A DNA stretch of 35,657 nucleotides from the NCBI GenBank assembly GCA_946623125.1, contig CAMOQR010000014.1, forward strand, positions 1 through 35,657, read 5' to 3'. Shown piece by piece: positions 15,801-22,604 of this stretch. A model generated the notes under the pieces. The model saw only the letters and a list, made by a program, of their open reading frames with translations. It was not told the origin of the DNA and made no database searches. Both the position numbers and the translations under genes were made by a program. Origin of the DNA: an uncultured Caryophanales bacterium (lineage in GTDB: Bacteria > Bacillota_I > Bacilli_A > RF39 > UBA660). Numbering within the stretch: the first letter of the stretch is position 1; the number at the start of each line of letters is the position of its first letter.

Positions 15801-16377
15801 ATAGTTGTGTTAAGGTTTTTACTTCATCTTTTGTTAATTTATGATTAATGTGAATATTATAATGATCAACGGACTCTATTTTTGTTCCTTTATTTTTTTC
15901 TAGTTTTATGTGTTCCATTACACCTACATTCTTTTGACATCTTACATCTATATCATTTGATGATATATCTATTTCAGGATCTACTTTGTCTGCTGCTATT
16001 AAAAAGCCCGGTACATCTTTTTTGGTAAATTTATCAAATATATCTTTCGTTAATTCTGCATTTTCTGGTATTAGGCGTATTCCAAGTAATAAGCCATAAT
16101 GGTAAGCATTACATATGATATCAATTATGGAATCATTTAATAGGCGATAATCTATTGCTATTGTTTTTCCATCCATATTTCCTTGCAAATTAATCCATTC
16201 TTTGAATTTTCTAATATCATTTTCATTTTCTGGGTTAATACTTGCATTTGCAATATATCTTTCAGACTCATCAAAATATGAATTTCCTATTCTATAATCT
16301 TCTATTTTTCCTTCTTCTTCTGTAAAATTATAATTAAAAATATCTACTTTGTAATAATCATTTATCTTAGCTTCCAT
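12829..16377 (-). CDS. Large protein with transglutaminase-like domain and six tandem ~86-residue repeats
   Basis: I do not recognise this 1182-residue protein as a named family. No signal peptide or membrane span is visible, so it is probably cytosolic. Residues 1-290 are a mixed alpha/beta region without motifs. Residues about 315-410 look transglutaminase-like: a helix, then KSCEELSNFYSIVLRKAGID around Cys357, then strands ending LIDIATD (Asp404/408). The expected His position reads KNILRIKD, so the triad may be broken. After a charged linker come tandem repeats: 612-674 (divergent), 675-768, 769-854, 855-940, 941-1026 and 1027-1112, the last four exactly 86 residues. Each contains PYKVxYKDI, MKPAxNE, IYRN, KKDIF, VEEV, YYVID and DLEYIIGNANN. 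The C-terminus is acidic. It has its own promoter and AAGGAG ribosome site. Binding or scaffold work by the repeats is a guess. Confidence 0.75.
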   Translation of the reverse strand: MEAKINDYYKVDIFNYNFTEEEGKIEDYRIGNSYFDESERYIANASINPENENDIRKFKEWINLQGNMDGKTIAIDYRLLNDSIIDIICNAYHYGLLLGIRLIPENAELTKDIFDKFTKKDVPGFLIAADKVDPEIDISSNDIDVRCQKNVGVMEHIKLEKNKGTKIESVDHYNIHINHKLTKDEVKTLTQLLQENKYDKLYIDYYDTDYYAELFQQLKENDVSDEIEIELLGNPVIDQKTDFERLQNIINNPIKVKYTTSNEILSQYQREPYTEGVNYYSDTEVCEEQELNDYVKQLTEIDELIKHMDEYDYSPLERIVYVEEYLKDLILNTKNNKEPVIEESQLNKIYNKNKKSCEELSNFYSIVLRKAGIDCFTYSNGKQQKNILRIKDSRYDIDNIALIDIATDIGNGNTRNCFNSFLVPIENDIYAHSPEVISIPTSLIMSTNDYYENVENSNPGRITDPLMEAIKLLQKMGLGAGKRELKTKEAEIEFYKNALANSTYIDEISYETIAEAINEVRNKEGKEVTEKERKEIIKNLQTRGNDYYVAPAIKLLDSEEASKDVNLYNMYETNTFDTHFEEMKEEVIEERKTDTMKDTEKIEEYVIDDKKVDEVVFYRDINDTGRIFTTKKVFKKFHVPVPKYVIEMDNGKNIYEMKTSDVIDILNGANNDDDPYVIFYRDIKLNENDLLYDGEITLAKTDELIEKKKLIIYRNKLQPDMLYIRRKVYEDLNLDLDVEEVIISGISCYVIDRGDLSYLLGMAEKSDIPYEVTYKDVEINARNMKVAKNDKATEVFTIYRNEKDTEKWYVRKDLFEKFNLNTSVEEVLISGLPCYVIDEKDLAYIVGNANNKYAPYKVVFKDIPMDSINMRPAKNEEATEEIEIFKNSKQPDVFFVKKDIFKHFSLQATVEKVEINNEIYYVIDPGDLEYIIGNANNRYHPYKIVYKDIYLNSENMKPAENEKAKRTLKIYRNELNTEKLYIKKEDFDKLQIKADVEEVIIDGESYYVIDNRDLTEIISKANRNKKPYKVEYEDIKINVRKMKPAENENARKTITLYKTNEDKGIVFVKKDIFNQFRLSSTVEEVQINGENYYILDPGDLEYIIGNANNPYSPYKIEYKEIEFKDKNRQEKAEDLLDNEYIPGTNFKKPRVRENNESDEEYVTYLENYYESIFGEIEHPKAK
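13042..14544 (-). repeat. Six tandem protein-coding repeats (~258 bp unit)
   Basis: Units lie at 13042-13299, 13300-13557, 13558-13815, 13816-14073, 14074-14355 (282 bp) and 14356-14544 (divergent, shorter). The four C-terminal units have exactly the same length. They are similar in protein but diverged in DNA, so this is an old duplication and not a recent tandem array. Confidence 0.9.
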
Positions 16378-16409
16378 TTTGACCCACTCCTTGTACCCTA
16401 TCTAATATG

Positions 16410-16438
16410 ATTTTATTATAAATATGAAAAAAAATCAA
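16410..16438 (-). promoter_or_regulatory. Promoter for the large repeat protein
   Basis: TTGATT (16433-16438), 17 bases, TAAAAT (16410-16415) on the minus strand, followed by ACAAGGAG before the ATG at 16377. Confidence 0.7.
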
Positions 16439-16531
16439 TTATTGTTTTATGATTAGACAGTTATTCTTTTCTTTTCTAAAATAATTGTTTTCATGAATGA
16501 AAAATTATGATATCTTTATTTTGGTGATTTC

Positions 16532-17227
16532 ATGAAAAATATTTGTTTTAAAAAAATACCTAAAAGTTTACTGGTTATTTTAATCTTTTATCATTCCTAT
16601 CTTTTACAATATATTCCTTTATTATTATTTTCTATTTCTAAAGAACAGGTCTCTAATCAACCTAAAATTGCGGTTTTATTTTTAACTTTTTCGAGTTTTT
16701 GTGTATTCCTCTTTTTATTATTTTTTTACCGGAAAGATTTGATTCAAGAGATGAAAATATATCGAAAGAATTTTTTTAAGAATATAGATATAGGGCTTGC
16801 TTCTTGGATTGTTGGTTTGATAATTATGGTTATTGCAAATCTTATTTTGACATTTGTATTTCATTCTAGTGCCAATAATGAAAATGCTGTACAAGATTAT
16901 ATCAAAGTATTCCCATGGGTTATGGGAATCAATGTATGTTTTTTGGCTCCCTTTAATGAGGAAATCGTTTTTCGTAAGAGTTTAAAAGATGTTTTTAAAA
17001 ATCCTTTTTTATTTGTTATTTCTTCCTTTTTATTTTTTGGAATTGCTCATGTTTCTGGAATGGCTACCAGTTTCGTGGATTGGTTATATTTTATTCCTTA
17101 TGGAGCCTTAGGTGGGGCATTTGCTTTTGCATATTATAAAACAGATACTGTTTTTACATCTATGACATTTCATATGATTCATAATACGCTTATCTTTTTG
17201 ATTTCAGTTAGTGCATTTTTGGCATAA
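16532..17227 (+). CDS. CPBP-family intramembrane metalloprotease (CAAX protease / bacteriocin-processing type)
   Basis: This 231-residue membrane protein has about six to seven hydrophobic spans and the motifs of the CPBP/Abi family: EEIVFRK (E143, E144, R148), FFGIAHVSG (H173) and HMIHN (H214, N218). These residues form the metal-dependent active site in the membrane. In Bacillota such proteins process or modify small peptides or confer immunity to bacteriocins, but no peptide or bacteriocin gene lies next to it, so the substrate is unknown. The start is ATG with GGTGA six bases upstream. It is a single plus-strand gene between minus-strand units and converges on the YhhQ-like gene. Only a weak promoter (TTGTTT, 17 bases, TGATAT) can be proposed upstream. 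Confidence 0.85.
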   Translation: MKNICFKKIPKSLLVILIFYHSYLLQYIPLLLFSISKEQVSNQPKIAVLFLTFSSFCVFLFLLFFYRKDLIQEMKIYRKNFFKNIDIGLASWIVGLIIMVIANLILTFVFHSSANNENAVQDYIKVFPWVMGINVCFLAPFNEEIVFRKSLKDVFKNPFLFVISSFLFFGIAHVSGMATSFVDWLYFIPYGALGGAFAFAYYKTDTVFTSMTFHMIHNTLIFLISVSAFLA

Positions 17228-17228
17228 T

Positions 17229-17260
17229 AAAAAGAGGTTATATTCCTCTTTTTATTTTTT
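17229..17260. terminator. Bidirectional terminator between CPBP protease and YhhQ-like genes
   Basis: A 9-bp stem AAAAAGAGG / CCTCTTTTT with a seven-base loop serves the convergent genes. T runs are present on both strands, and the minus-strand gene ends inside the hairpin. Confidence 0.85.
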
Positions 17261-17825
17261 TATCTAAGTATGTTATTGGTAGACAGATAGCAAATTCTAT
17301 TCCTATTGTTATAAAATATTGATTCCAGAATCCATCTAATAATACCATATTCAAATAGATTAATGTGTAAATCATGAAATATACTATAATGGAAAATAGA
17401 TAAGTCAAGAATACTAATATAAATGGAGAATTGGTATTGTTTAATAAGAATTCATAGATCATTAAATTTACAAATTGACTTGCAACATAAGCAAAGAAAT
17501 ATCCACATACATTGGTTAAAATCATATTTCCTCCTAATGCAAAGGATATCATTGCGACAAAACATACGGAAATAACTCCTGATATGGCTACTCCTGCAAT
17601 GGCTTTTTTATAATCATATTTTTTCATAATATAGTTTGAGATAAAATATACTCCTGGAAGTAATAATACTCCATAACTAATATCTGAGCCTTGAATGGAG
17701 AATTTATAATTTTTCATTGATTCTATTAAAATGGCAAGTGTTGTCAATAATAAAATATAAATCCAACAATCTTCATATTGTTCTTCTATTTCTTTTTTGT
17801 TTTTAGGTTTTGGCATAAACTTCAC
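17238..17825 (-). CDS. VUT/YhhQ-family-like membrane transporter (possible queuosine-precursor uptake)
   Basis: The 195-residue integral membrane protein has about six spans. The pattern fits the VUT (YhhQ) family: LLPGVYFISNYIMKKYDYKKA resembles the segment after the second span, and AYVASQFVNLMIYEFL matches the family's SQxxDxxIY helix. YhhQ imports precursors for queuosine in tRNA. Here the usual Asp in that helix is Asn (QFVNLMIYE) and no queuosine genes are nearby, so the substrate is uncertain. The N-terminus is charged (KPKNKKEIEEQ). The start has AAGAGGTGAAG upstream and a perfect TTGACA/TATAAT promoter, so expression is probably strong and independent of the infB operon. Confidence 0.6.
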   Translation of the reverse strand: MKFMPKPKNKKEIEEQYEDCWIYILLLTTLAILIESMKNYKFSIQGSDISYGVLLLPGVYFISNYIMKKYDYKKAIAGVAISGVISVCFVAMISFALGGNMILTNVCGYFFAYVASQFVNLMIYEFLLNNTNSPFILVFLTYLFSIIVYFMIYTLIYLNMVLLDGFWNQYFITIGIEFAICLPITYLDKKIKRGI

Positions 17826-17847
17826 CTCTTATTTTCTTTTCTACTAT

Positions 17848-17875
17848 ATTATATCATAAATCATTATGATGTCAA
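17848..17875 (-). promoter_or_regulatory. Consensus sigma-A promoter for the YhhQ-like gene
   Basis: TTGACA (17870-17875), 16 bases, TATAAT (17848-17853, preceded by TGA) on the minus strand. The -35 box overlaps the U run of the rbfA terminator. Confidence 0.88.
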
Positions 17876-17901
17876 AAAAAGGACTTATTTGTCCTTTTTT
17901 T
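17874..17901 (-). terminator. Terminator of the rimP-rbfA operon
   Basis: An 11-bp stem AAAAAAAGGAC / GTCCTTTTTTT with a six-base loop ends in a U run on the minus strand. It overlaps the rbfA C-terminus. Confidence 0.85.
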
Positions 17902-18235
17902 CATTAATTTTATCAATTATTTTTTCAATATGTTCTCCATAGGCTATTGATGTATCATAAATAAATTTTAATTCTGGAGTATGTCTAACATTAACACTTT
18001 CTGCTAGTTTTGTACGAATAAAAGGGGATGCTTTTTCTAATGCTTTAGCAGTCGTCTCTTTCTTTTCTTCATCTAATACCGTGTAGTAAATTTTTGCAAA
18101 ACTTAAATCCGATGTAATATCAACTCCTGTTATTGTTACAAATTTAATTTCTTCATCTTTTACCTCTCTCATTAATATTGTGCTAATTACTTCTTGATAG
18201 GTATGATTTAGTCTTTCAATTTTTATATTTGCCAT
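17885..18235 (-). CDS. rbfA: Ribosome-binding factor A
   Basis: RbfA binds the 30S subunit during late 16S rRNA maturation and is important in the cold. The 116-residue protein has the single KH-like domain of the family: RLNHTYQEVISTIL at the start, FVTITGVDITSDLSFAKIYYTVL in the middle and VRHTPELKFIYDTS towards the end, with a Lys-rich C-terminal helix. Length is normal. It is the last gene of the rimP-nusA-ylxR-infB operon, five bases after the preceding unknown gene, and carries the operon terminator in its 3' end. truB, which often follows rbfA, is instead located upstream of the operon here. Confidence 0.95.
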   Translation of the reverse strand: MANIKIERLNHTYQEVISTILMREVKDEEIKFVTITGVDITSDLSFAKIYYTVLDEEKKETTAKALEKASPFIRTKLAESVNVRHTPELKFIYDTSIAYGEHIEKIIDKINEKKDK

Positions 18236-18239
18236 ATTT

Positions 18240-18626
18240 TTAGCCTTCTTTCTTATAGGTTAATCTTTTATTTAATTTTGGCTTTTCAAAAAACAATTGA
18301 TAGGCAACATCAAGAAAATCTCCTACTTCACTAGAATGTTCTTCTATTAAATATAGATTCTTTAGTGTATATTCATCATCTACTTTTGAAAATACTGCAA
18401 TTGCACTAGAATCTTCATTTTTTTTAATTAAATTATCAATTTCTTGTTCATAGTCCTGTTTCTTAATCTTTGCGATAAAATGTTCCTTTATGGAACCATT
18501 CTCAATAAATCTTACGGTAATCAAAATATCATTTTCCTCTTCTATATGTTCTAGAAGAGTATTTTCATCTAGATATTCTTGTTTGATTACTTTTCTTTCG
18601 ATGTCTTCTTTAATGTTTTTTTTCAT
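18240..18626 (-). CDS. Unknown 128-residue protein between infB and rbfA
   Basis: I do not recognise this protein. It is soluble and charged, with a Lys/Glu-rich N-terminal helix (1-30), a run of beta strands (DILITVRFIENGSIKEHFIAKI; SSAIAVFSKVDDEYTLKNLYLI), and a C-terminal helix DFLDVAYQLFF followed by a basic tail. The layout could be a small alpha/beta domain. In many Bacillota this position holds ylxP (DUF503), but the sequence does not show that family's pattern. It is tightly packed in the operon (nine bases after infB, four before rbfA), so co-expression with translation factors is likely. Function is unknown. Confidence 0.7.
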   Translation of the reverse strand: MKKNIKEDIERKVIKQEYLDENTLLEHIEEENDILITVRFIENGSIKEHFIAKIKKQDYEQEIDNLIKKNEDSSAIAVFSKVDDEYTLKNLYLIEEHSSEVGDFLDVAYQLFFEKPKLNKRLTYKKEG

Positions 18627-18635
18627 AGCATCTTA

Positions 18636-20774
18636 TTATCTTTTGATTTCTATTAATTCATAGACTTCGATAATATCTCCTTCTTTGTAATCTTGACAAT
18701 TTTCTAAAGTTATACCACAGTCCATATCCTTTTTTACTTCTTTTACTTGGTCTTTTTCATGTTGTAATGTGTTTACTGCACCATTATACACAATAATATC
18801 ATCACGAATAATACGTGCTTTTAAATTATTTTTGATCACACCACTTGTTACGTGACATCCTGCAATTAATCCTATTTTTGAGAACTTGAAGATTTGTCTT
18901 ATTTCAGCTGTTCCTATTACTTTTTCTTCAAATTCTGGATCTAACATACCCTTCATAGCTTTTTCAATGTCTTCTACCACTTTATAGATGATATCATAGG
19001 TTTTAATATCAATTCCATATTGTTTTGCAGTATCCATAGTAGAGTTATTTCCTCTTACATTAAATCCAATGATGATTGCATGAGAAGCACTTGCTAGGAC
19101 AACATCACTTTCTGTAATGGCTCCTACTCCACCACGAATCACATTAACTCTAACACCCTCTACTTCTATCTTTTCAAGAGCATTTCTTACTGCTTCTAAT
19201 GATCCGTTTACATCTGCTTTTAATACAACATTAATTTCTTTTTGTCCTTCTTTTATTCTTCCAAATAAATCTTCTAGAGTCATTCCACTGAAGTTTGTTG
19301 CTTCTTCTTTATTTCTTAATTGTCTTGAATGAGCAATTTCTTTTGCTTTCTTTTCTGATTCAAATGCCATGAATTTATCTCCTGCACTTGGTACTTCAGA
19401 TATACCTGTTACTTCAACTGGCATAGATGGAGTTGCTTCAATAATATTGTTTCCTTTATCATCTTTTAAAGTTCTTACTTTTCCATAGTAGTTTCCAATT
19501 ACAATTGGATCTCCTAGTCGTAGGGTTCCATTTTGGATTAATAAAGTTACAATTGATCCTACTTTATTATCTTTCTTTGATTCAATTACTGCTCCTGTTG
19601 CATATCGATTTGGATTTGCTTTATATTCTTGCATTTCTGCAACTAACAAGATATTTTCTAGTAGTTCATCAATTCCTTGACCTGTTTTTGCAGAAATCTT
19701 ATTTACAATAATATTTCCTCCCCATTCTTCTGGAGTTAATCCATTTTCAACTAAAGATGTCATAATTCTTTCAACGTTTGCTTCTGGTTTGTCAATTTTA
19801 TTAATAGCAACTATAATTGGAACGTTTGCTGCCTTTGCATGATCTATTGCTTCTACTGTTTGTGGCATTATTCCATCATCTGCTGCTACAATGATAATAA
19901 CAATATCTGTGATAGATGCTCCTCTTGCTCTCATTTCTGTGAATGCTGCATGTCCTGGAGTATCAATAAAGGTAATGTTTTTTCCATTACATTTTACAGA
20001 ATATGCACCGATTGCTTGGGTAATACCTCCGGCTTCATTGGAAACAACATCTGTATTTCTTATGGCATCTAGTAATGTTGTTTTACCATGATCTACATGT
20101 CCCATAATTGTTACTACTGGTGGTCGCTCTATTAAATCCTCAGGATTATCTTCTATTTCATAGTTTTCAAAATTTGAAATATCTTGTGTTTCTTCTTTTT
20201 TTAGTGTTTTGTTATATTCTGATGCAATTACTTCTGCAGAATCATAGTCTACAGATTGATTAATACCAGCCATTACTCCTAAACTCATAAGTTTTTTTAC
20301 GATTTCAATTGGAGTTGCTCCTAATTCTTCTGCTAGATTAGTAACAGTCATTCCTTGTTTATATAAAATAACATTCTCATCTTGTTTTACTTCATTACTT
20401 TGTAGTTTTTCTCTATGTTTATATATTTTTTTTCTTTCTTTTAGAAAGTCTTTTTTTGTATTTTCTACTTTTGCTGATTTTTTTGGTTTAACTTTGGTGA
20501 ATGATGTTGAATTATCTAAATCTATTTTTGTATTGAATGCTAGTTCTTCTGCTTTATCTTCTACTTCTTCTTCCATTCTTTTTTCTTCAAGGTCCTCTAT
20601 ATCTCCATCAATATAGTCTTCCTTATCTTGCAATTCATTATCTAATAGGGTAATACTAATGTCATCTAATAATGTACTTTCATCCTCATAAGATATTCCT
20701 ACTTTGTTACATAATTCTTTTATTTCTTCAACTGTTAATCCAACATCTAATGCATAATCTTCTAAAGTCATCAT
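18636..20774 (-). CDS. infB: Translation initiation factor IF-2
   Basis: IF-2 is the GTPase that brings initiator tRNA to the 30S subunit and promotes subunit joining. The 712-residue protein has a degenerate acidic/basic N-terminal region, an IF2-N domain (about 138-190, [20 protein letters not shown]), and the G domain from about 218 with GHVDHGKTT (G1, 225-233), the TQAIG switch, DTPGHAAF (G3) and NKID (G4). Domains II, III and the tRNA-binding C-terminal beta barrels follow ([20 protein letters not shown] near the end). It has two adjacent ATG codons; GAGGTGAG fits the first. It follows ylxR by 11 bases; the ylxQ gene (L7Ae family) that usually lies between is absent. Confidence 0.97.
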   Translation of the reverse strand: MMTLEDYALDVGLTVEEIKELCNKVGISYEDESTLLDDISITLLDNELQDKEDYIDGDIEDLEEKRMEEEVEDKAEELAFNTKIDLDNSTSFTKVKPKKSAKVENTKKDFLKERKKIYKHREKLQSNEVKQDENVILYKQGMTVTNLAEELGATPIEIVKKLMSLGVMAGINQSVDYDSAEVIASEYNKTLKKEETQDISNFENYEIEDNPEDLIERPPVVTIMGHVDHGKTTLLDAIRNTDVVSNEAGGITQAIGAYSVKCNGKNITFIDTPGHAAFTEMRARGASITDIVIIIVAADDGIMPQTVEAIDHAKAANVPIIVAINKIDKPEANVERIMTSLVENGLTPEEWGGNIIVNKISAKTGQGIDELLENILLVAEMQEYKANPNRYATGAVIESKKDNKVGSIVTLLIQNGTLRLGDPIVIGNYYGKVRTLKDDKGNNIIEATPSMPVEVTGISEVPSAGDKFMAFESEKKAKEIAHSRQLRNKEEATNFSGMTLEDLFGRIKEGQKEINVVLKADVNGSLEAVRNALEKIEVEGVRVNVIRGGVGAITESDVVLASASHAIIIGFNVRGNNSTMDTAKQYGIDIKTYDIIYKVVEDIEKAMKGMLDPEFEEKVIGTAEIRQIFKFSKIGLIAGCHVTSGVIKNNLKARIIRDDIIVYNGAVNTLQHEKDQVKEVKKDMDCGITLENCQDYKEGDIIEVYELIEIKR

Positions 20775-20785
20775 TATGACTCACC

Positions 20786-21049
20786 TCACTTTTCTATTAT
20801 TTTTTTTATTTCTTCATAGACACTATCCTCTATCTTAACTTCTAGTTTTTTTTCAAGTATTTTACTTTTTTTTGCTTTTTCTAATACTTCTAAATCTTTT
20901 TTGATATAGGCTCCTCTACCATTTTTCTTTCCCGTCTCATCCACAACAACTGTCATTTCTGGTGTTCTAACAATTCTTATTAATTCTTGTTTTGGTAATG
21001 ATTCTTTTGTTATTACACATGTTCTTAATGGAATTTTTTTTATTTTCAT
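20786..21049 (-). CDS. ylxR: YlxR/RnpM-family RNA-binding protein
   Basis: The 87-residue basic protein is the YlxR (RnpM) family member always found between nusA and infB; in B. subtilis it binds RNase P RNA and modulates its activity. Family stretches are visible: IPLRTCVITKESLPKQELIRIVR at the N-terminus and VVDETGKKNGRGAYI, with the conserved GRGAY. The C-terminal helices are Lys/Glu-rich. Length and position are normal. It starts eight bases after nusA. A role in translation or RNA metabolism follows from family and operon. Confidence 0.93.
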   Translation of the reverse strand: MKIKKIPLRTCVITKESLPKQELIRIVRTPEMTVVVDETGKKNGRGAYIKKDLEVLEKAKKSKILEKKLEVKIEDSVYEEIKKIIEK

Positions 21050-21057
21050 AAAAACCT

Positions 21058-22257
21058 CTATCTGAAATTAATTCCTGCTTCTCTTGCTTGTTCTGTTGTT
21101 TTAATATCAATTTTCTTAAATTTTGTTAGACGAGTTGCTAGACGAGCATTTTGTCCTTTTTTACCAATGGCTAATGAGAAATTATCTCCATCTGCAATTA
21201 CCATTGCTTCTAATTTCTTTGGATCTGTTATAGCAACGGTTAAATCTTTTGCTGGAGATAAAGCATTTTCTATAAATACTGCTGGGTCAGAATCATATTT
21301 AATGACATCTAATTTCTCTCCATGTAATTCTTCTATAATTCTTGCAATTCTTGAGCCTTTTTCTCCAATACATGCTCCAATTGGGTCTACATTTGGATTT
21401 TCTGAGTAAACTGCTACTTTACTTCTGTTTCCTGGGTCTCTTGCAACACTATAAATCATTACTGTTCCATCATTTATTTCTGGAATTTCTAATTCAAATA
21501 ATCTTTTAACAAATCCATAATGTGTTCTACTTAATAATATCAATAAGTTCTTACCATTATTGTCAACTTTTGAAACATAAACTTTAATTTGAGATCCCAT
21601 TTCGATTTTTTCTCCTGGAATACAATCTTTTTTAGGTAGGATTCCATTGGTTCTTCCTAAATCAATGAAATAGTTATCTGTATCCTCTAAAGCAACTGTT
21701 CCAATTAACAATTCATCTTGTTTATCTCCAAAATCATCCATGATACTTTTTCTTTCGGCTTCTCTTATTTTTTGTACAACGACTTGTTTTGCAGTTGCAG
21801 TTGCTACTCTACCAAAGTCTTTTGGAGTTACTTCTGTATCAATGGTATCTCCTATTTCTAATTGTTTATCAATTTTTTTAGCATCACTTAATTTGATTTC
21901 TGTTTCTGGATTATAGAATGAAATTTGTTCTTCTTCTGTTTCTTCTTTATCTTCTGTTTCTTCTTCTGTTTCTTCTTTTTTGGTATCTAATTCATCATCG
22001 TCTGCATAACTTTCAAATAGAGCATCCTCGTATTCTTCCTTTGTCATTTTATCATCTGGTACTACTGTTAAATAGGAAAATACTTTAATGTCTCCTGTTT
22101 CTCTATCAAATAATACTTTTACATTTGTTTTTGAATTAAAATTCTTTTTATATGCTGATGTTAATGCAAGCTCCATTGCACTATATACTACCTCTGGGTC
22201 TATATCTTTTTCTTTTACTATATTATCTAGTGCTTTTTTAAACTCTTTTCCGTTCAT
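21058..22257 (-). CDS. nusA: Transcription termination/antitermination factor NusA
   Basis: NusA binds RNA polymerase and affects pausing, termination and coupling to translation. The 399-residue protein has the N-terminal polymerase-binding domain, then ATPKDFGR-like TPKDFGRVATATAKQVV, an S1 domain (GTVALEDTDNYFIDLG), and KH1/KH2 domains (VARDPGNRSKVAVYS, DPIGACIGEKGSRI, LAIGKKGQNARLATRLT). It ends after KH2, as in other Gram-positive NusA. The unusual feature is a long acidic insertion (about 66-116, Glu/Thr/Lys-rich with EETEEETEDKEETEEE) inside the N-terminal domain. It starts four bases after rimP. Identification is firm. Confidence 0.96.
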   Translation of the reverse strand: MNGKEFKKALDNIVKEKDIDPEVVYSAMELALTSAYKKNFNSKTNVKVLFDRETGDIKVFSYLTVVPDDKMTKEEYEDALFESYADDDELDTKKEETEEETEDKEETEEEQISFYNPETEIKLSDAKKIDKQLEIGDTIDTEVTPKDFGRVATATAKQVVVQKIREAERKSIMDDFGDKQDELLIGTVALEDTDNYFIDLGRTNGILPKKDCIPGEKIEMGSQIKVYVSKVDNNGKNLLILLSRTHYGFVKRLFELEIPEINDGTVMIYSVARDPGNRSKVAVYSENPNVDPIGACIGEKGSRIARIIEELHGEKLDVIKYDSDPAVFIENALSPAKDLTVAITDPKKLEAMVIADGDNFSLAIGKKGQNARLATRLTKFKKIDIKTTEQAREAGINFR

Positions 22258-22260
22258 TTT

Positions 22261-22509
22261 TTATTCTCCCTTCTCTTTTGAATATATATCTAATTCATCA
22301 CTATCTTCTAGGATTTCACTATTATTGTCTATGATTTTATTGATTATTCTTGATACTTCTGTAATTTTATTTAAATCAATTGTTTCTTTACTATCAATTA
22401 CAATGTTAAATATTTTCTTTCCTTCTTCTGTTGTAATAAAAGCATCATCTACATAGACATTCAGTGGATCAATGGCATCTTTAACTAATCCTACTACTTT
22501 TTCTTTCAT
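22261..22509 (-). CDS. rimP: Ribosome maturation factor RimP, N-terminal domain only
   Basis: RimP helps 30S assembly. Full-length RimP is about 150 residues, with an N-terminal alpha/beta domain and a C-terminal SH3-like barrel. Here the 82-residue protein contains only the first: the helix VVGLVKDAIDPLN, strands VYVDDAFITTEEGKKIFNIVID, the typical IDLNKITEVSRIINKIID helix and a final strand SDELDIYS. The conserved SSPGLDRPL that leads into the second domain is missing, and the stop is followed after three bases by nusA, so there is no room for a lost second half. Position at the head of the nusA operon supports the call. It has AGGAGGAG upstream of the ATG. Whether it still acts on ribosomes is unknown. 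Confidence 0.85.
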   Translation of the reverse strand: MKEKVVGLVKDAIDPLNVYVDDAFITTEEGKKIFNIVIDSKETIDLNKITEVSRIINKIIDNNSEILEDSDELDIYSKEKGE

Positions 22510-22533
22510 TCTACTCCTCCTAGTAAATAATAA

Positions 22534-22555
22534 GAGTGGGATTTTTTTCCCACTC
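22534..22555 (-). promoter_or_regulatory. Leader hairpin of the rimP-nusA operon
   Basis: An 8-bp perfect stem GAGTGGGA / TCCCACTC with a six-base loop lies between the rimP promoter and the rimP ribosome site, near the predicted 5' end of the transcript. No long U run follows on the minus strand, so a stabilising or regulatory stem fits better than a terminator. Confidence 0.55.
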
Positions 22556-22567
22556 CTTTCTTTTTGT

Positions 22568-22596
22568 ATTATAACACGTTTTTTTTATTTTACCAA
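22568..22596 (-). promoter_or_regulatory. Sigma-A type promoter of the rimP-nusA-ylxR-infB-orf-rbfA operon
   Basis: TTGGTA (22591-22596), 17 bases, TATAAT (22568-22573) on the minus strand, just downstream of the J-domain/LysM gene's stop. Confidence 0.8.
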
Positions 22597-22604
22597 GTAT
22601 TTTC

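Noticed and set aside
16378-16531. Small RNA or riboswitch between the repeat protein and the CPBP protease
   Set aside because: The region is AT-rich and holds only promoters; no stable stem was found.
16532-17227. Bacteriocin immunity locus around the CPBP protease
   Set aside because: No small precursor peptide, transporter or regulator lies nearby.
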